The notes under the pieces: generated by a model
Told to the model about the DNA's origin: nothing
Databases searched by the model: none
Seen by the model: only the letters and a program-made list of their open reading frames with translations
Assembly (NCBI GenBank): GCA_037367405.1
Contig: JAZKJV010010529.1
Location: 1-64,000 of the forward strand
DNA length: 64,000 nt
Source: Ottelia alismoides
Taxonomy: Eukaryota; Streptophyta; Magnoliopsida; Alismatales; Hydrocharitaceae
Direction: 5' to 3'
Shown: piece after piece, positions 45,935-57,695 of the stretch
How positions within the stretch are numbered: the stretch's first letter is position 1
Layout: every line of letters begins with the position of its first letter
Translations under genes and position numbers: made by a program

Positions 45935-48900
45935 TCACGTAAAATGAATAGGGGCAACATCAACGACCCGCGGCTCATGATCTAGATATGGCTTGAGCCG
46001 CTGGCCGTTCACTCGAAAGGTACACTCAGAAGACAACTCAGATATGTCAATACTCCCATTGTCGTGTACCTTTCTCACAAGATAAGGTCCCTTCCATTTG
46101 CTCTGTAGCTTCCCTGGAAATAGACGAAGCCTAGCATCAAACAACCATACTCTCTGTTCATGCTCAAAATGCTTGTGGCTGATATGAGAATCATGCCACT
46201 CCTTCACTCTCTCCTTATATTGTAGGTTGTTTGAGAAGGCGGTATCACGAAGCTCCTCCAGGGCTGTTAACTCTGCCCTCGACTGGTCTCCTACACTATC
46301 TGGATCCAAAATAATATCTGTAACTACCCAAAGTGACCTGTGTCTCAACTCAACAGGTAAATGGCACGGCTTGCCATATACGAGACGAAAGGGAGATGTA
46401 CCCAATGGTGTCTTGAAAGACGTCCTATATGACCACAAGACCGAGTCCAAAAGCTGTGACCAATCCTTTCGGTCAGGGCGGACGACTTTCTGCAATATAG
46501 TCTTAATCTCCCTGTTCGACACCTCGGCTAGACCATTTGTCTGTGGATGGTATGGAGTGGCAACTCGATGGTCTATGCCGAACTCGCTAGCAAGGACCTT
46601 CACTTGGTCGTTGATGAAATGAGACCCCCTGCCAGATATCAATACTCGAGGTACCCCGAACCGTGTAATGATGTGTTTCCTCAAAAATCAGCAAACTGTC
46701 CTGGCATCAGCGGTTCGGGCGGGGATGGCCTCAACCCAACGACTCACATAATCAACGGCCAACAGAATGTACTCAAATCCTTGACTATTAGGCAATGGAC
46801 CCATGAAATCGATGCCCCATGCATCAAAAACCTCACAGAAGTGTATGGGTTGCATCAGCATCATATCACGCTGTCCACAAGTAACCATCCTATGACAGTT
46901 AGTACATCTCTTCACGAACTCATCAGAGTCCTTGAAGAGAGTGGGCCACCATAGACCGGATTGGAGCACTTTCTGTGCCGTTCTCCTCCCTGAGTGATGT
47001 CCTCCTGCCTCAAGCTTGTGGCAGTAAGTGAGGACGCTGTGATGCTCTTCTTGAGGAATGCACCTATGCCAGATACTATCCCCTCCCTCATGGTAAAGGA
47101 TGGGATCCTCCCAATGGTAAAACTTGGCCTTCGCGAGGAAGGTCTCAAGTTTCTGTCTGGGCCAATCTTGTGGAACTTTCTTGACGACAAGATAGTTCAC
47201 AATATCGGCGTACCATGGAAGCGAGGCGATAGCAAGGATCACCTCATCTGGAAAGGTCTCACAAATAGGGTCAATCTGCTCAGAATCCTCAGGATACTCC
47301 AATCGGGAGAGATGATCCGCCACCACATTCTTGACTCCAGGCTTATCCTTAATCTCTATGTCAAACTCCTGGAGTAGAAGGATCCATCTAGTCAGTCTAG
47401 CCTTGGCATCCTTCTTTTCCATGAGGTACCTGATGGCGGTATGATCAGTATACAAGGTCACTCTAGATCCAATAATGTATGATTTGAACTTATCTAGGGT
47501 GAAGACTACAGCTAGCATCTCCTTTCTGTGACTGTGTAGTTCTGCTACGCGGAATCCAATGTGCGGCTAGCGTAGTGGATGGAAAATGGAACTCCATCCC
47601 TCCTCTATCCTAGCACAGCCCCTACGGCAAAATCGGAGGCGTCCGTCATGATCTCGAATGGGAGAGACCAATCGGGTGGCTGAAGGACAGGAGCCTCTAT
47701 CACACTTCTCTTGAGAGTCTCAAACGACGAAAGACACTTGTCATCAACAAGGAACTCGGTGTCTTTCGTCAGCAGATCAGTCAATGGTCGGGCAACTCTA
47801 CTGAAATCACAGATGAATCGCCGGTAGAAACCAACGTGCCCCAGAAAAGACCGTAACTGCCGCAAATTGGACGGTAGTGCGAGTTTGCTAATGACATCCA
47901 CCTTGGCCGGATCAACCTCCATGCCCTTGTTGGAGATGATGTGGCCAAGCACCGTCCCTTGAGTCACAATGAAGTGACTCTTCTCCCAAGATAATACCAG
48001 GAGAACCTCTATACATTGCTTAAGTACTCGGTCTAGGCAGTCAAGACAGGAGTCGAATCCGTCGCCGTAAATCGAGAAATCATCCATGAAGACCTCTAAG
48101 CACTCCCCTACCATGTCTGAAAAGATCGACAGCATGCATCTTTGAAAAGTCACAGGGGCATTGCATAGCCCAAATGGCATGCGTCGGAAGGCGTATGTGC
48201 CGAAGGGATAGGTAAAGGTCGTCTTGTCCTGGTCCTCGGGAGCGATGGCCACCTGGTTGTAGCTCGAGTACCCATCCAGAAAATAGTAGTGACTCTTCCC
48301 TGCCAGTCTCTCAATGATCTGATCAATAAAGGGTAGGGGGAAATGATCCTTCTTGGTGGCCTGATTGAGTCGTCTGTAATCTACGCAGACACGCCAAGAA
48401 GTGGGTACTCGTGTAGCGATGTCCTCTCTGGACTCTGTAACCACTGTAGTGATGGCCGTCTTCTTGGGAACCACATGTAACAGACTGACCCACTTGGAGT
48501 CGGAGATGGGGTAGATAAAATCGGCTCTCCACCACTTTGAAATTTCCTTCATGACAACCTCTCTCAGATTCGGGTTCAGCTGCCGCTGGAACTCACGCGA
48601 TGGCTTTGCCTCATCTTCGAGATAGATGTGGTGAGAGCACAGAGCCAGACTGATCCCCTGGAGATCTGCTATGCTCCATCCTATCACCTTGCGGTTCTTT
48701 TTAAGAGCCCCCATCAGACGGGATTCTTGCTCTCCAGTCAAATCGGCGGAGATAATGACTGGGTACATCTCATGTTCACCCGCAAGGAACCTATACTTCA
48801 ACGACGCAGGTAGTGGCATCAGCTCCGGACAAACTGGTGCTAGCAAATCTGGCTTCTGAAGAATCCGAGTGTATGCGGCCAAATCTGCCCGGGAGAATGA

Positions 48901-49371
48901 GAACTCTCTCTCACAAACTGGATCTGGAGAAGGTTGCCCTGCTGGACTTTCTCTACTCTGCTCGGCATCTACCTCCTCCTCAGCTGCAGGCTCAGTGGAA
49001 GTCAGATCTGGTATGTAATCATCAAACTCTGCCCAGTCAAAACCTGACTCCGATGGATCTGTATCATCCAAGGTGGCCTCAATACCACCATCATCACAAA
49101 AATCAGTCTCGCGGTTGAGAACCAGCTCCGCTGCCTCAAAAGTATCCTGGACCAGGAATGCGCTCTCCAAGCTCTCCTCTGCTGTCGTCTCTATATCAGC
49201 GAAATCTGAAAGTGAGAGGATGGCCTGTGCGTCAGGATCTGCCCAAACTGCCTCATCATCTGTAATTGCAAAGTCGCAGTCCTGGTGGATGTCTAGCCCA
49301 GCATCTGTCATCTGCTTTGTATCTGAAGTAGTCTCTAAGCATAATCTGTCTCTGGCTCTACTGTCCTCCAC
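45935..49371 (-). pseudogene. pol: Element B pol (acidic linker, RT, RNase H, integrase) with several lesions
   Basis: The frame 49371-47605 holds a long acidic linker, then RT with FMDDFSIYG and PFGLCNAPVTFQRC. It ends in RNase H where Gln of VLGQ is a TAG. A second TAG and a 1-nt deletion follow before 47518. The frame 47518-46688 has the RNase H end ([16 protein letters not shown]), the integrase zinc region ([11 protein letters not shown] ... CTNCH) and [12 protein letters not shown]. An in-frame TGA at 46685-46687 separates it from 46684-45935, the rest of integrase. There ISGRGSHF has Gly where A has the catalytic Asp (ISDGGSHF). It is clearly dead, although most domains are readable. 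Confidence 0.9.
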
Positions 49372-49376
49372 CGTCT

Positions 49377-49988
49377 CTATTTGTACACTCTCGCCCTCGA
49401 CGCGAAAGTATACTTCCCGCTATCATGGTCGGTCACTGCCTTGGCTGTGGCCAAGAACGGGCAACCTAAGATGATGGGGGTATCGGTCACTGACTCAGGG
49501 ATCTCCATGTCCAACACTACGAAGTCCACAGGGAATTGCAGTACCTGAATCGTAACGACAACGTCTCTAAGCAACCCCTTCGGCCTCTTGACAGATCAAT
49601 CAACAAACTGAAGGACTATCCTGCTCTGTCTAAGAGTGCCCAACTCGAAGCGGTCGAGAAGGGCTGCCGGAAGTAGGTTGATCGACGATCCACTGTCTAA
49701 TAGAGTACGGTCGAACCTCCGCTCACTGATATGGCATCTGACATAAGGGGCTTCTGAATCTGGCCTCTTAGCTGGCAGAGGGTTCTGGATCGCGAAACAA
49801 GTGGCTCTCGTCAACACATGAATCTCTGAGTGGTGGTTCCTCCTCTTCCTCCGGACTGTAGTCTTGTCTCTAAGGGAACACTGAAGAAGAGGGATGTGCT
49901 GCAAAGCCTTCGGAAGAGTCAGCTGAATGTGAAACCGTTCTATCATTTGCTGGCTGAACTCTTCCTGCTGCCTTTTTTTTATTTTCAT
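49377..49988 (-). pseudogene. pro: Element B protease with in-frame stop
   Basis: LLDSGSSINLLPAALL shows a canonical DSG aspartic protease site, unlike DNG in A. After a TGA at 49593-49595 the same frame continues with the second half, including PIILGCPFLATAKAV (IILGRPFL in A). A frame change around 49377 separates it from the acidic linker. It would have cut the Gag-Pol polyprotein. Confidence 0.85.
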
Positions 49989-51620
49989 TTTTCTTCACCT
50001 TCCCCATCTGAAGGGCTCTAGGAAAGGGGATCATAGGGTCCTTCTCAGATGAGGGACTAGGAGAGGGTCTAGACGGCTCGATGGCCGGATCCACACATTC
50101 ATCAAGCACCACAGTGGGACCAGAAGAACATAAACCATTTCCTTTATTCACAAAAATGTTCCGAGATACATCAGTAACAGGAAAAACAACAGGAATCTCA
50201 GAAGAACTGGTGGCATCAGTACCACCATCGGCTGGTAAACGGGCGGCCTCAGTATCGCGCTCTGTCTCAGCAAAATGGGTGGCCTCAGTACCACCTCCTC
50301 CAACTGGTGAAACGGCGGTCTCAGTACCGTCGGTGTGATCAGCATCCGTGGTGGCATCAGTACCACCGTAATCATCTCTAGCGGCCTCAGTACCGCTCTC
50401 CTCCTCGTCTGGAGCTCTGGAAGTATCCTCGCGGTGTAGCTCAGACGAGGCGCCACCTGCTGGCATCCTACCACTCCTAAGTGTGACAAAATCAGTATCA
50501 AAAAGATATGCAGACATATCATCAAAAGTATCTCTCGGAGTGGCATACTCAGTACAAACTACCTGCTCAGACTTCCTCTTGAGGTTGTTCGGATTGGGCT
50601 CTATCTGGGTAGGGATGGCGACCTTCCCTCTCACAATGTCCCGCATCTCCTGGCGGAACTCATCCACCTCCCGTCGAAAAGTAGCCTGCTGATCTATGAG
50701 AATGCAGGCTCTGTCATCCAAGGCGGGGTTCTCATAGGATGGCCCATGAGAACCTGACGGGTAGCCTCTCTGGTAATGAGGCTGCTGCTGCTGGTGCTGC
50801 TGTGGGTGAGAGGGGTAAGACTGTGGATGCTGCTGTTGATGTGGCTGCTCACGCCTCCAAGACTGTCCCTGCTGATGGGGACAAGGACCATACTGTGGTG
50901 ACTGCTGTGGCTGGGTATATGCTGGGGGTTGCTGCTGTTGGTGATCCCTCTGATGGCTGTATTATCCACCCTGTCCTGACGGCTGCTGCTGGGGCTGGGC
51001 ACCTCCGACCGCCCAACGGAATCCGGGATGGTCTCGTCGGATACCGGATTGGAGGCGGTCGTACCAAATCCCGTTGACATCCATCAAGGGCTCTGAATCG
51101 TAAGGGTCTGGCGGGAGTACTGCCAGAGGCTGATCCGGCTGGTATACCACCATCTGAGTATCAGTGGATGGTGGTGCCTGGTAGGTGAATTGCGGCTGCT
51201 GGTATGGCTCCGCTGTACAAGATGGACCTTTCTAGGCTGCTGGTGGAAGCTGGAGCGCTGGGACGAGCTGCTGCTGCTATTCGGATCGCCCCGTGCCTGA
51301 AGACGAGGCTGTGAAGCCGTCTGTGCCTCCGGGAGACACATGAGTTGTGTCTTCAGGTCACTCAGAGTCTGTGCCATCTGCTCCATCTGCGTGATGCCCT
51401 GGCACTGCTTCTTCTCAATAATCTCCATCCGGTCCAGCTTCTCGCTGATGATCCCCATGTCTGCGGCTGTGGACTCGGCCTGTGCTGCTGCTACCGCTGA
51501 CGAACTGGATGGACTGGCGTCGACCCGTGCTATCCTCTGGTATTGCACGGTCTGTGGCTGCTGGGGTCTGCCCTGTGTGTACAATTGGGTTTGGGACATC
51601 ACCATATAGTTCTCGACCAT
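49870..51620 (-). pseudogene. gag: Element B gag remnant lacking the capsid region
   Basis: Three broken frames (51620-51084, 51153-50962, 50721-49870) match the C-terminal half of A Gag. They include a coiled segment resembling A residues 395-445, VNGIWYDRL near 51070, a long Q-rich stretch encoded by CTG/TTG-rich minus-strand repeats, and FVTLRSGR near 50480. Then come a GTEA-type repeat and a K-rich segment before protease. No FYPLSRTNQM or PQFHG capsid motif is found upstream to the LTR, so the capsid was deleted or replaced. Confidence 0.8.
50205..50395 (-). repeat. Degenerate tandem repeat encoding GGTEA units in B gag remnant
   Basis: GGTGGCATCAGTACCACC and variants (GGCGGCCTCAGTACCGCT and similar) recur about six times at 20-40 bp intervals. 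Read on the minus strand they encode repeated G-T-(E/D)-A units in an acidic, low-complexity spacer. A has an acidic spacer in the same place without this repeat. Confidence 0.8.
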
Positions 51621-52425
51621 CTCCTCGTAGATGCAGGCGGAAAACCGAGTCCCTAAACAACAATGCTACTCGAAAGAACAACTAGCTGACCACCAGCCTC
51701 CAATCCAGAGAGTCCGGTCTAGACCCACCCCTCCTCTTCTCGACAGGTCGAGTTCAGGAGTAGCGTTTGACGGGGTGGGCTCGCGGCGCGTAGGCTCGAA
51801 GGTAGTGAATCAACTATTTTTATTAATTTTTTTAATTATAGGTCCAATTACCGAACTATAGGAACATGCAAATGTATTAGGGTATGTGGATCCTATTTAT
51901 TACGTCACAATCAAGCAGAAAATCCTATGGCTAGGGGCTCGAAAAACCGCGAGAAATCGTAAAAGGCAGTAAAGGAAACAAAACTGCGTAAAAAGCCGCG
52001 TAAAACCGGGGGGGTCCCCCGAGCACATCGATGCTCGGCGAAACATACCCCAAAAGTCTCAAAAGTCTAAGTGTCCTGCTGTCCCTGTATTATTACAATA
52101 GTTCAAATAACTGCTGAAAAGTAAATCTAATCTAACCCTATTCTACGACTAATCCCCGCGGCTATTCCGCGGCTCCCGCGCTCCTGCTCGCTCCTCGCGT
52201 CCTCCTGCGGCTCTGTAGAGAATAGAGCTGCCTCCCACTCCTACGGTTGCTTGGCTTAAGAAGAAATCCGCCTCGATCCTCGGGCCCTCGCAAGATAACA
52301 AACAAAGAGTGTGATCAGACCAGATTATTATATAAACAAGTTAGAAGAATATATACAAAAATCTATACATAAAACTGTGAATTCTGAAAGCCGCGGAAAA
52401 ATCAAATGTGACTACTAAGCCGTGC
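51621..52425 (-). other. Untranslated leader of element B
   Basis: No capsid or other coding similarity is found. TCTATTCTCTACAG/AGCC on the minus strand, ending at 52213, is a possible 3' splice acceptor downstream of the primer site. A short ORF at 51631-51861 on the plus strand is not supported. Confidence 0.5.
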
Positions 52426-52443
52426 TCCCCGGCAATGATGCCA
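52426..52443 (-). other. Primer binding site of element B (decayed tRNA-Asp type)
   Basis: Minus-strand TGGCATCATTGCCGGGGA, 3 nt inside the 5' LTR, differs from the perfect tRNA-Asp complement at three positions, all transitions. Confidence 0.85.
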
Positions 52444-52446
52444 TTC

Positions 52447-55400
52447 TGATGAACCAAAAATCCTATCAATCCGGATCAGATAAAAATAGATCAAGGGTCG
52501 TTGCAACCCAGATCGATAGATCAATCAGCTCAGTCAAGAAAAAATGTAAGATCAGACCACCAAAACAGGATAAAAATCAAATGAAATCAATAGTGCCCTG
52601 GCTATTAGATTAACCTGGTATAGCGACCAGGGTCGGACTCAGGGAGCACGTGATGGCCTCGCGGCCTACGAAGTAGTCAGAAAATAAAAGACAAATATTT
52701 TTGGTGGATTTTTAATATTTTATATTTTTTTTGGATTTTTAAATTAATTAAGAAAATAAGAAAATGGTAAAACAATGAACTTCACTTATTTAACTACTCA
52801 AAATTCACTCAAAAATTCAAACAAAAATGTTTTTATGTTTTTTATATTTTTTCTATGTTTTTCATTAATTTTTGGAATTTTCTGATTTTTATAGATTTTT
52901 ATAAAAATAAAATAAGGAAAGAAAAGAGTGCTGCTGTCCAGTCAGGTTTCAAGGGCAAAATTAAAATGCAAGATGGCCCTAACAAAACCTAAAGTAATTT
53001 TCCTGTAAATTATGAAATACAAGGAACAATCAGGCACTGGAGTTATTATTTTTGGATTTTTCTTTTAATTATTAGAATTTTTATGGGGTTTTCAATGTTT
53101 AATTTTTTATACTGTTTATAAGCCCAAAAATGACCAAAATTGGTCAGAAAATCAAACACAACAAAACAAACAATATCTAATTTTTGTGTAATTTTTAAAG
53201 GTGTTTTAATATTTTTTGTGATTTTTAGAACTGGATAGTAAGAAAAATGGCTGTTTTTGAATTTTTAAAAATACTAAAAAGAGTCAAAAATGTCTCCAAA
53301 AATTAGAGAAAATTTTACACCATGGCAGGAGCCATGTATCCAATTTTCATCAAATTTGGAGTAGTTTTGCTATTTTATTAAAATCAAACATAAGGGCACA
53401 ACACACAGGGACCTAGTTGCAATGAAAATATACTTTGTGGGCCTAAAAGTAAAAATCCAAGAAGTGTAGGGGGTTCGGTGCAAAAATTCCACGCTCCCAC
53501 ATGCAAAGCACGTGTACTGGGCACTCAGGGACCTCTTTGTAATAAAACTTACGTCCCTGGACTAAATTGTAACCCGTACTAAAAGTCCAGGTGCTAAAGT
53601 GTAAAAAGCCCAATAAAATTGGCACAAACACAACTAAAATGCTCACAGGGGCATATCTGCAATTACTAAAAACATATTTTTGTTCATTAACACCTCAAAA
53701 TGTCAGACCCATATATGCAATTATCCCAAGAAAACCACGTGTCGATGCACGTGTCCCACAACGTACAGGGGTATAAAAGCAAATAAGATAAACTACCAGG
53801 TTCTAAGTGCAAATGTCCCAGAATAAAAACAACTATATGCGATATTTACAGGACTAACTAATAAAAGCAACAAAGAGAGGGGCCTATAAGAAATTTAGCC
53901 CTTATTATATCCAACGGCTGGATGTGCGCCACGTGTGAAATCCAACGGTCAGGAGGGGGTAGCGCACAACAAAGGGGCCTCTGGTGTAGATCAGACGGCT
54001 GGGAACCTCCCACGTGGAGGATCTGACGGCTACGGAACGTCGTGGGTGAACGAAGGGTCTCAGCTCAGAACGGACGGTGGAGGTTTAGCCACGTGGAGGA
54101 TCGGGCATCTCGTGTGCGACGTGGCTAAACCTCACTGATCTGACGGTCGAGATCCACCCTCTGAAGATCAAACGGCTGCTGCGGCTCCTCGAATGGACGG
54201 CTTGATGAAGATCTAGAGCTGGAGGGCTGGATCGGACGTCTCTGAAGGATGCACGAAGAACAAGAGGCCGACGAACTTCGCCGGCCCTGCGTACGCACGG
54301 TGACCCTCATCGCGGGCTGCTAATGATCGAAGAAGGCTCGCCTAGGCCTCCCGCATCTGACGAGACCGTCGGATGGTGCAACGGAGCTCCGGAGAGCTCA
54401 GGCGGCACCGACGGAGGAGGAGCTGCTGCTCCAGAAGGTTGAGCCCTCAGATGGACTCACTTTGACCTGCAAAGCACAGCAACAAGCTCCTGGTTCGAGG
54501 GCAAAGTGCCTCGACCCGGTTAGCGGTGGTGGAGGTGAGCTGTGCGTCGGGATGAGGGGGCTCCGGTGAAGCGACGGCGGTGGAACCCCAATCCCAGTTC
54601 CTGTGCGAACTGGGTTGGATGGATGGGTGCAGAAGGTGCGCGGGGGAAAGGCAATTTGTGGACGATTCCGATGATCGAGATGTGAGCGAGGGTGGTCGGA
54701 ATCAGAGGTCATCGACGACGGGATGATTTGGTCGAAACTCTAAAATAGCTAAAAAGAGAAGGGAAGAGGGCTACCTACTGGACGAGATCGACTGGGGAAG
54801 AGCTGGGGAAGCTCCATGTCCTAGCCTCGAGGGCCGTCGATGCCCGAGGCTCGAGCACCACGTCTGGGCGGCGCACGACAGCGTGAAGTCGTCGGATCAG
54901 TGGTCCGTCCACTCCTTCCTCGCTGCGACACGACCACTCGCAAGCTGTCACTCTGGCGGTGGCTATGGAGGTCCTGGGGTGGAATGAAATGATCCAAAGA
55001 TGCTTCAAATTGCGGCCGGAGCTGATGCTTTGTACGAGTGTAGGTCCGAGAAGAGAAGGTCGGGCAGGGTTCTGCGAAGCGCGGATCCCAACGCGGATAT
55101 GATGGCGAGGATCTCAGATGCATGGATAATGATCGGAGCTCGGGGTTTAGCGATTTGGCGATCGGGTTGAGCGGAAAGAAATCGGAGAAAATGGGTCGGG
55201 CGCAACGGACCCGGCTCTGATGGTCCTGGGGCGGGCAGTTGACCGGGGGTCAACATCCCCCGTGGACCAATCAGAGCACGCCAAATACCAATTATTTGAT
55301 TATTTATTTAAAAATAGTAAATGTCCGAATTAAGAACAACTTAAAACATGTAAAATGTTTATTTTATTTTAAATTAATTTTTGGTGAATTTTATTTATTT

Positions 55401-56251
55401 TTTGGAGATAAAAATTAGGTATTTACAATATAGTATTATATATAGGTATATATACAATATTGGATTTTTGATTTTTTGTTATTTTTTTATTTATTTATGT
55501 ACATTTTTATTCTAATTTTATATTTTATTTATTTATAGGATAAATTTTTGGAATATTTTAGTATTTTTATTTTATTTTTATTATTTATTTACAAGGGTAA
55601 ATAAATAGATATATACAAGTATGTACATGGTATATACACAATGTTTTATTTTGATTTTTTTATTTTTATTCTTTTTATTTTATTTATTTTTGTTTTTATG
55701 GTTTTTATTTTATTTATTTACATTCTGAAGTATAGAATATACACAATTTTTATGGAATTTTAATTGATTTATTTATAAAGATAAATAAATAGATAAGTGG
55801 CTTTTATGTACATGGTGAATATAAACAATAGACAGGGGATTTTATTTTCTTTTTTTAATTTTTTAATTTTTATTTTGATTTTGTATTTACAAATATATAC
55901 AAATAAATATAAACCATTTTTATTTTTAGAGGAAAATATTTTTATTTATTTATTTACAGGTATGTTTACAAACATGAGCTTCCTTATCTCTCTCTACTTG
56001 GGTTTTTATACGGTCAGGCCCATGCTGAGCCCTCTCTTGGGATTAGGTTGCTCAATATTTATTCTAAATATCTCCCTCTTTTTCTTTTGTCTCTTTATTC
56101 TTTTATTTATGCACAAAAACATGCTAATTATTAACTTTTATACAATGCATGCAATTTGGTAATTATTTGTATTTGCAAGAATATACATGCATTTGCAAAG
56201 GTTTTTGTAGCTAAAATATAAGAATAAAGAGTTATGAATGGGTATTCATCA
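52447..56251 (-). repeat. 5' LTR of element B
   Basis: This 3805-bp LTR aligns throughout with 40065-43858. It includes the uninterrupted A target site (GGTGGAACCCCAATCCC near 54580) and the periodic array (53395-53900). Its outer end has TTATGAAT instead of TGATGAAT, a terminal mutation. The flank CTTAC (56252-56256) is the right target duplication. Confidence 0.92.
53395..53900 (-). repeat. Diverged ~30-bp repeat array in B 5' LTR
   Basis: This corresponds to the arrays at 23190-23700 and 41025-41520. The unit series is kept in all three copies with small indels. Confidence 0.65.
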
Positions 56252-56382
56252 CTTACATTTAATTGAATACTAATTAGAGTGGTATTTTTGACAAAATGTC
56301 GTTAACCCGACTACAACGAACTTAAACAATTAATTTATTCTTTTATTTTATTGAAATAACAAGGGTAGACGAGGCGACATCA
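56252..56382 (+). repeat. 5' LTR of element D, last part (after the B complex)
   Basis: CTTAC (56252-56256) repeats the CTCAC of the left side with one transition. The LTR ends CGACATCA at 56382, 3 nt before a tRNA-Asp type primer site. This shows that the 18594-22283 LTR and the 56386-60507 internal region belong to one element. Confidence 0.8.
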
Positions 56383-56385
56383 AAA

Positions 56386-56403
56386 TGGCGTTGTTGCAGG
56401 GGA
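56386..56403 (+). other. Primer binding site of element D (decayed tRNA-Asp type)
   Basis: TGGCGTTGTTGCAGGGGA differs from TGGCGCCGTTGCCGGGGA at three positions and follows the LTR end by 3 nt. Confidence 0.85.
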
Positions 56404-57695
56404 GGCACGACTTAGGTTTATTTTTATGAAATTCTAATTTTTTGATTTTCTACCCCCGGGTAGTGTGACCCCCAGTGTTTCTTGTGAATATTTCTCTGTC
56501 ATTTATTTTTGTATGTTTTTTGTCATCCTTTATCTATCCTCAAATTATTTTCGTGTGAGGAAAACAAGGGGTCGAAGGCTCTTCGCCAAGCGAACCGAGG
56601 ATCTTGCATTTTAATATTTTGAGTGAATGTGAGGACTCGTACTTGTTGTCATTTTCATTATTTTTGCATTTTTCCAGCGATTCCCGTTTGAGTTCTCGCA
56701 CGTGTAAAGATAGTGGAAACGTGTCCCCGTGTGCTGTGTGGATTGCTTTTACATAGAATAGGCTTGCACTTACTTATGTTAAAGCCTTTGTAGGACTTGT
56801 TTGTGCTCGCAAAATTCTAGGACCATACTTAGCACTTAAAAGACACACTTAGACCACAGATCTAGTCAACTTCAATATGTGCTTCATTGGATAATAGAAC
56901 TGCATGTCTAGGAGCGGATTTTATCACCTGCAATGCATATAGTGTAAAAGTTTTCAATTCTATTCCGCATCCTGCATAAAAGCGAAGGGATTACTACGAG
57001 TCTTCTCTACTCTGCATACCATCATTTTTTTTATCTTGCATCGACTTTTCTAGACTCCTGCCCTTAGTTTTTCAAACATAGGATAAAAGCAAAATTAGGA
57101 CTGGACGATAGGCGTGCCTTGTGATTGGATTAAATTAGTGATCACCTAACTTAAAATCGGGACTTCTAAACAAAATTGACAAAAAAATCAATTAAATCGG
57201 AAATTTTGCTTGCGTAAGAGTAATCCTGACCTTGTTTTCAGGCTGACTGAGGGTACTTTAGTGTGTGTGCAAACCTTAAGGCAGAGCCCAAATCCCCTCC
57301 TTCCATATCACGTACCAACTGATCCCAGCAAATATCACGAGTTGAATTTTCTCAGGTTCACTGACTAGCACCAAGTAGCCTCCACCTGTTCGCAGGTAGA
57401 TAGGGGTGAACCAGCGGTGCTTCGCGACAAGTTGCTAGTAACCCTTCGGGGTGAAGTTCTAGCCTTGTCAGCCTCCACCTGCTTGCAGGTAGATAGGGGC
57501 AGGTCTTTTAACCCATCGACTTGGGATAGGAGTGAAGAAAGGAAGGGCGCATGTATCTTAGGCGACAAGTTAAATAGGGAAGACACATCTGGATTTGAGC
57601 CGACTTCCCTATAGGCCACGTAACCTTTGCTATTTGCTTGAAAATCACACTTAAAATCACACTTAAACTCCCAATTCTCCTTCTCGCCATCCAAG
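56404..57695 (+). other. Untranslated leader of element D with splice acceptor and duplicated hairpin
   Basis: TAATCCTGACCTTGTTTTCAG (57221-57241) contains a branch-point-like CTGAC, a T-rich tract and CAG. It is the best splice acceptor in the window and would pair with the LTR donor at 20323. Two copies of GCCTCCACCTG, 3-4 nt, GCAGGTAGATAGGGG lie at about 57373-57402 and 57470-57498, each able to fold through CACCTG/CAGGT arms. Confidence 0.6.

Larger units (their letters stand above)
22284..56251 (-). mobile_element. B complex: Athila-like element with an extra truncated LTR, minus strand
   Basis: Three copies of the same LTR start (TGATGAACC) occur at 22284, 40065 and 52447, and two LTR ends (TATTCATCA) at 43858 and 56251. 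The first LTR (22284-24377 plus 39968-40058) stops after about 2.2 kb and abuts the full 3' LTR through CCATTC, which resembles the primer-site side of the LTR. The whole complex has one target-site pair (CTCAC/CTTAC). The simplest reading is a former tandem LTR-internal-LTR-internal-LTR, or a self-insertion, that lost one internal region. Element A later inserted into the truncated LTR. Confidence 0.75.
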
